From Myxococcales bacterium (lineage in GTDB: Bacteria > Myxococcota_A > Polyangia > Nannocystales > Nannocystaceae): a stretch of 64,000 nucleotides of DNA. The position numbers and the translations under genes are program-made. Below are positions 60,226-64,000 of this stretch, piece after piece (position 1 is the stretch's first letter; every line of letters begins with the position of its first letter). The stretch covers positions 248,001 to 312,000 of the forward strand of contig JACKDV010000001.1 in NCBI GenBank assembly GCA_020633315.1, given 5' to 3'. The notes beneath the pieces were generated by a model. That model was not told the DNA's origin. It saw only the letters and a list, made by a program, of their open reading frames with translations, and searched no databases.

Positions 60226-61565
60226 GACCTCGCGGACCCCATCGGTGGCGCGGGCCCGGCGGACCCCATCACCACCATCACTTCCACCATCCGCACCGGC
60301 GCTTCGGCATGGGGCGGCTGGCGTACGTGGTGCGCAGCCGGCTGCGGCGGCGGCTGTTCGTGTGGTTCGGCCTGACGATCCTGCTCTCGGGACTGGTGGG
60401 GGGCGCGATCGTGGCGGCGTTCTCGGGCGGCCAGGGGGCGTGGCGCGAGCAGGTGGAGCGGGTGAGCGGGTTCGTGGGCAATCGCTTCGCCGAGGTGTGG
60501 GACGACCCGGCCGCGCGCGAGCACCTGGCCCACACCGTGGCCGAGGAGCTGCGGCTGGGCATCGAGCTGCGCGACGCGGACGGGCGTGCGCTGGCCCGCT
60601 TCGGGAGCGAGTGCGAGGCGAGCTACGAGCTCTCGGCCGTGGTGGAGCGCGGCGGCCAGACCCTGGGGCGCGTCGACGTCTGCGTGGAGCCGGGCTCCCG
60701 CGGCAGCCGCGGGGCGATGGTGCTGGCCCTGGCGGCGGTGCTGATGGTGCTGTGGGCGGCCTCGGGGGCGATCGCGTGGCGGCTGACCCGGCCGCTGGCC
60801 CAGCTGGTGCGGGTGACCCAGGCGATCGGGGAGGGGCGGCTCGACGTGCGCGCGAGCGTGGCCCGGGCGCCCGACGATCTGGCCGTGCTCGCGCGGGCGA
60901 TCAACGAGATGGCGGAGCGGATCCAGCGACAGCTCACCGAGCAGCGGGAATTGCTGGCCGTGGTGAGCCACGAGATCCGCACGCCGCTGGGGCACCTGCG
61001 GGTGCTGCTCGACCTGGCCCGCGACGCCCACGATCCGGGCGCCCTCGACGAGATGGAGGAGGAGCTGCTCGAGGCCGATCGCCTGGTGGATCGGCTGCTG
61101 GCCAGCTCGCGCCTCGAGTTCGGCCAGATCGATCGTCGGCCGCTGCGGGCCGACGAGCTGGCCGCCCGGGCGCTGGCCCGCGCGGGGCTCCCCGAGGATC
61201 GGCTGCGGGTGGAGACCGAGGCGCTGGAGCTGCGGGGCGACGCGACCCTGCTGGGGCGAGCGCTGGCCAACCTGCTGGACAATGCGCGGGTGCACGGCGG
61301 TGGCGCGGTGGCGCTGCGGGTGCTTCGACGCGAGGGCCAGCTGTGCTTCGCGGTCGAGGACGGGGGCCCCGGCCTGCCCGCGCAGCGCGAGCGCCTGTTC
61401 GAGTCGTTCGTGCGGGGGGAGGCGGGCGGCAAGCTGGGGCTGGGGCTGTCCCTGGTCCAGCGGATCGCGGCGGCTCACGGCGGCCATGCCTTCGCCGAGG
61501 ATCGCGAGCCCACGGGCGCCCGCGTGGGGCTGTGCGTGGGCGACGACGACGGCGACGACGCGTAG
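60222..61565 (+). CDS. Sensor histidine kinase with His-rich N-terminus
   Basis: 447 residues. The cytoplasmic N-terminus carries HHHHHFHHPHRRF, then a transmembrane helix (LFVWFGLTILLSGLVGGAIVAAF), a periplasmic domain of about 110 residues, a second helix, HAMP (WRLTRPLAQLVRVTQAIGEGRLDVRA), HisKA with VVSHEIRTPLGHLR and HATPase (NLLDNARVHG, VEDGGPGLP, GLGLSLVQRIAAAHGG). The His cluster suggests metal binding, matching the His-rich partner proteins. Cognate to the preceding regulator. Confidence 0.92.
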   Translation: MRPRGPHRWRGPGGPHHHHHFHHPHRRFGMGRLAYVVRSRLRRRLFVWFGLTILLSGLVGGAIVAAFSGGQGAWREQVERVSGFVGNRFAEVWDDPAAREHLAHTVAEELRLGIELRDADGRALARFGSECEASYELSAVVERGGQTLGRVDVCVEPGSRGSRGAMVLALAAVLMVLWAASGAIAWRLTRPLAQLVRVTQAIGEGRLDVRASVARAPDDLAVLARAINEMAERIQRQLTEQRELLAVVSHEIRTPLGHLRVLLDLARDAHDPGALDEMEEELLEADRLVDRLLASSRLEFGQIDRRPLRADELAARALARAGLPEDRLRVETEALELRGDATLLGRALANLLDNARVHGGGAVALRVLRREGQLCFAVEDGGPGLPAQRERLFESFVRGEAGGKLGLGLSLVQRIAAAHGGHAFAEDREPTGARVGLCVGDDDGDDA

Positions 61566-61601
61566 GCTCGGGCCGCGGGTCACCCGTGGTAGATCGCGGA
61601 C

Positions 61602-62165
61602 ATGGATCGACTGCCGACCATCCCCGGCCGTGGCCTGCGGCTGCGCGAGCTCGGGGCCTCCGATGCCGCGGGGGTGCGGGCGGTGTTCGGCGATCCCGAG
61701 GTCCTGCGCACCATGCCGGTGCGACCCCGGACCACCGATGCCGAGGCCCTCGAGATGATCGAGGGGCTGCGCGGGCTGGCCGCGCGCGACGAGCTCTACC
61801 AGTGGGGCATCGCCCTCGATCCGGGCGACGAGGTGATCGGCACGGTCACGCTGGCCTCGATCGAGCTCGAGCACCGCCGAGCCGAGATCGGCTTCGCGCT
61901 CGCTCGCGAGCACCGGGGCCAGGGCCACGCGAGCGCGGCGGTGCAGCTGGTGCTCGGGCATGCCTTCGAGGCGATGGCGCTGCATCGCATCGAGGCCGAC
62001 GTGGACCCCCGCAACGGCCCGTCGATCGCCCTGCTCGAGCGGGTGGGCTTTCGCCGGGAGGGGCTGCAGCTCCAGCGGTGGCTCCTGCACGGTGAGTGGC
62101 AGGACGCGCTGCTGTTCGGGCTGCTCGCCCCGTGGTGGCGGCAGCTCCGGGGGCGCGCGGGATAG
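61602..62165 (+). CDS. RimJ/RimL-type GNAT acetyltransferase
   Basis: 187 residues. The GNAT fold is clear: LRLRELGASDAAGVRAVFGDPEV, IGTVTLASIELEHRRAEIGFALAREHRGQGHASAAVQLVLGHAF (Q/RxxGxA loop) and HRIEADVDPRNGPSIALLERVGFRREGLQL. The group acetylates protein N-termini or small amines. Confidence 0.9.
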   Translation: MDRLPTIPGRGLRLRELGASDAAGVRAVFGDPEVLRTMPVRPRTTDAEALEMIEGLRGLAARDELYQWGIALDPGDEVIGTVTLASIELEHRRAEIGFALAREHRGQGHASAAVQLVLGHAFEAMALHRIEADVDPRNGPSIALLERVGFRREGLQLQRWLLHGEWQDALLFGLLAPWWRQLRGRAG

Positions 62166-62233
62166 CGCGGCGGCGCCGCAGGAGGAGGGGACGAGCTCGT
62201 CGAGTCCCGCGACGCTCGGCGCTTGCCATCCGA

Positions 62234-62239
62234 TATGCT
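62234..62239 (+). promoter_or_regulatory. -10-like element TATGCT
   Basis: TATGCT ends 7 nt before ATG 62247, predicting a leaderless kinase transcript. Confidence 0.5.
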
Positions 62240-62246
62240 GGGGCCG

Positions 62247-64000
62247 ATGTCGGTCTCCACCTCGATGGCCCAGGATGCGAGCGAGTCGGAGACGGTGGCG
62301 CTCTCCGGGGGCGGGGCGGAGGACGGGGGCGAGGAGGCGATCCCGGGCCGGATCGGCCGCTACTCGGTGATCGAGCGCATCGGGCGGGGAGGGATGGGGT
62401 CGGTGTACCGAGCCTATGATGCCAAGCTCCGGCGGGAGGTCGCGCTCAAGCAGGTGCGGGCCGATCGTCTCGGCCCCGAGACCGAGCTGCGCCTGGTGCA
62501 GGAGGCCCAGGCGATGGCCCGCCTGTCCCACCCCAACGTGGTCGCGGTGTACGACGTGGAGGTCGGGACGTCGCTGACCCTGGCCATGGAGTACGTACCG
62601 GGGCGATCGGTGGCGCAGTGGCTCGAGCATCGACGATCGTGGAGGGAGGTGCTCGAGGTCTTCGTCGCGGCGGGGCGGGGGCTGGCCGCGGCGCACTCGG
62701 TGGGGCTGGTGCACCGCGACTTCAAGCCGGCCAACGTGCTGCTGGCCGACGACGGCACCACCAAGGTGACCGACTTCGGCCTCGCCAAGCCCGACGATGC
62801 CTCGGCCACGGGGGCGCTGGGGGAGGAGCCGCCGTCGGTCGACGGGCTGCCCAGCGATTCCTCCGTCCCGATCACGCGCGCCGACACGGTGATGGGGACG
62901 CCCAAGTACATGGCCCCCGAGCAGCACTCCGGGGCGCGGGCCGATGCTCGCTGCGATCAGTACGCGTTCTGCGTGTCGCTGTGGCAGGCGCTGACGGGGA
63001 CGCACCCCTTCGATCGAGGCTCGTACCCCGAGCTGGCCGAGGCCAAGCTCGCCGGTCCCCCGTCGTGGCCACGATCCCCGGTCGTTCCGGGGCGGATCGT
63101 TCGCGCGATCACCCGGGGGCTGCAGCCCGATCCGCGGTACCGCCATGCCTCGATGAGCACCCTGCTCGGCGCGCTCGAGCCGGCCCTGGCCCCGCGCCGA
63201 CGCTGGTGGAGCGTGGGGGCCGGGGTGATCGCGCTGGGTGGGGTGATCGCGGCGGCCTGGGTGGGGCGGTCGGAGCGGTGCACGGGCGCCGAGGCGGAGC
63301 TGGCGGGGGTGTGGGACGAGGACGCCTCGACCCGCGTGCAGCGGGCCCTGCTCGGTCACGAGCTGGCCTACGCCAAGAGCACCTGGTCGCGGGTGCAGGC
63401 CGGGCTCGACGGCTACGCTCGCGAGTGGAAGCGGCTGCATCGCGACGCGTGCGAGGCCGCCACGATCCGCGGCGAGCAGTCGAGCGCGGTGATGGATCTA
63501 CGCATGCAGTGCCTGCAGCGAGCCAAGGCGGAGCTGGCCGAGCGGGTGGCCGTGCTGGCGAGCGCGGACGCCGAGGTGCTGCCGCGCGCGGTGGGGATGG
63601 TCGACGACCTGCCCGCGCTGCCCGAGTGCGCGGACGTGGCCCGGCTGACCGCCGAGTCGCCGCCGCCCACCGACCCCGAGGAGGCGGCGCGGGTGGACGA
63701 GGCCCGCGCGGAGCTGCTGCGGGCGCGCGCGCTGGCCACCGCGGGCAAGCGCAAGGAGGCCTTCGCGGTGGTCGAGGCCGCCCACGCGCGCTTCGCCGAC
63801 CTGGGCTACCCGCCGGTCCGGGCCGAGCTCGAGTACCAGCTCGGCGATCGGCTGCAGGTGATGGCTCGCTACGAGGAGTCCGAGGCGGCGCTGCGTCGAG
63901 CCCTGGCCCTGGCCCTGGAGCACGACGTGGAGCGGATCTCGGTGCTGGCCGCCCGCGAGCTCGCGCGGGTGGTCGGCTACCACCGGGCCGAGCCCGAGCC
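62247..64000 (+). CDS. Ser/Thr protein kinase (C-terminus beyond window)
   Basis: Open from ATG 62247 to the window edge (584 codons). The kinase domain (about 38-300) has RIGRGGMGSVYRAYD, VALKQV, HRDFKPANVL, TDFGLAK and GTPKYMAPEQH. A hydrophobic segment (WWSVGAGVIALGGVIAAAWVG) follows at about 315-335, then helical sequence with the beginning of TPR-like repeats (RARALATAGKRKEAFAVVEAAH). Its order most resembles the kinase at 2928-5693, including the W-rich membrane start and cysteines just after it. Confidence 0.93.
   Translation, partial: MSVSTSMAQDASESETVALSGGGAEDGGEEAIPGRIGRYSVIERIGRGGMGSVYRAYDAKLRREVALKQVRADRLGPETELRLVQEAQAMARLSHPNVVAVYDVEVGTSLTLAMEYVPGRSVAQWLEHRRSWREVLEVFVAAGRGLAAAHSVGLVHRDFKPANVLLADDGTTKVTDFGLAKPDDASATGALGEEPPSVDGLPSDSSVPITRADTVMGTPKYMAPEQHSGARADARCDQYAFCVSLWQALTGTHPFDRGSYPELAEAKLAGPPSWPRSPVVPGRIVRAITRGLQPDPRYRHASMSTLLGALEPALAPRRRWWSVGAGVIALGGVIAAAWVGRSERCTGAEAELAGVWDEDASTRVQRALLGHELAYAKSTWSRVQAGLDGYAREWKRLHRDACEAATIRGEQSSAVMDLRMQCLQRAKAELAERVAVLASADAEVLPRAVGMVDDLPALPECADVARLTAESPPPTDPEEAARVDEARAELLRARALATAGKRKEAFAVVEAAHARFADLGYPPVRAELEYQLGDRLQVMARYEESEAALRRALALALEHDVERISVLAARELARVVGYHRAEPE

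Overview
The window is about 64 kb of very GC-rich bacterial DNA. The gene set points to a myxobacterium, most likely of the Nannocystis/Plesiocystis/Enhygromyxa type: Ser/Thr kinases with TPR tails, ECF sigma factors beside kinases, lipoproteins with Gly/Ser/Asp-rich linkers, CGDG-type cysteine repeats, an OmpA protein with a thrombospondin-type acidic repeat, and GTG starts. The assignment is inferred from style; no rRNA or marker is present.

Positions 1-13.1 kb hold a type III CRISPR locus. On the minus strand are a Csx10-like double RAMP protein (cut by the window edge) and a Cas10 with an intact GGDD but no HD domain, so it is predicted to signal through cyclic oligoadenylate. A plus-strand kinase, small protein and ECF sigma factor follow. 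Then comes a 794-residue minus-strand protein read here as SIR2-SAVED-CHAT, that is a NADase-like domain, a cyclic-nucleotide sensor and a caspase-like protease in one chain. A Cas6-reverse transcriptase fusion with a damaged RT active site, a Cas2 remnant and a 16-repeat array complete the locus. No cas1 is visible.

Positions 13.1-18.0 kb carry a frameshifted unknown gene, two lipoprotein genes, a CBASS-type CD-NTase with all catalytic residues but no adjacent effector, and a wrecked ISL3-family transposase.

Positions 18.2-27.4 kb are a seven-gene operon, mostly joined by 4-nt start/stop overlaps: a Ycf46-type AAA ATPase, a UPF1-like SF1 helicase, an unknown protein, a coiled-coil protein with a possible degenerate PLD-like region, a DUF2997 protein, a DUF1257 (Ycf35-like) protein and a NrdG-like radical SAM protein. 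This is the best candidate in the window for an undescribed multi-gene system.

Positions 27.5-49.2 kb look like ordinary chromosome: a GNAT/PlsC-like acyltransferase/agmatinase operon, a duplicated cysteine-rich secreted protein, several surface lipoproteins with an OmpA protein, a hybrid histidine kinase, an HTTM membrane protein, a DUF3311-SSS transporter pair, a ferredoxin-NADP reductase-like protein and a parvulin. Positions 49.3-51.6 kb hold thrS, preceded by a promoter, a 15-codon leader peptide with seven Thr codons and an intrinsic terminator, which is the layout of a transcription attenuator.

Positions 51.8-64 kb contain two homologous TPR kinases, an ECF sigma factor, a His-rich Spy/CpxP-like protein with its own two-component system, a GNAT protein and a further kinase cut by the right edge. 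Many genes here have a -10-like hexamer (often extended TGC-TAnnnT) 5-11 nt before the start codon, suggesting leaderless transcripts. Frameshifts are confined to about 11-20.3 kb and sit mostly in C or G runs, so either decay or homopolymer sequence error must be considered there.
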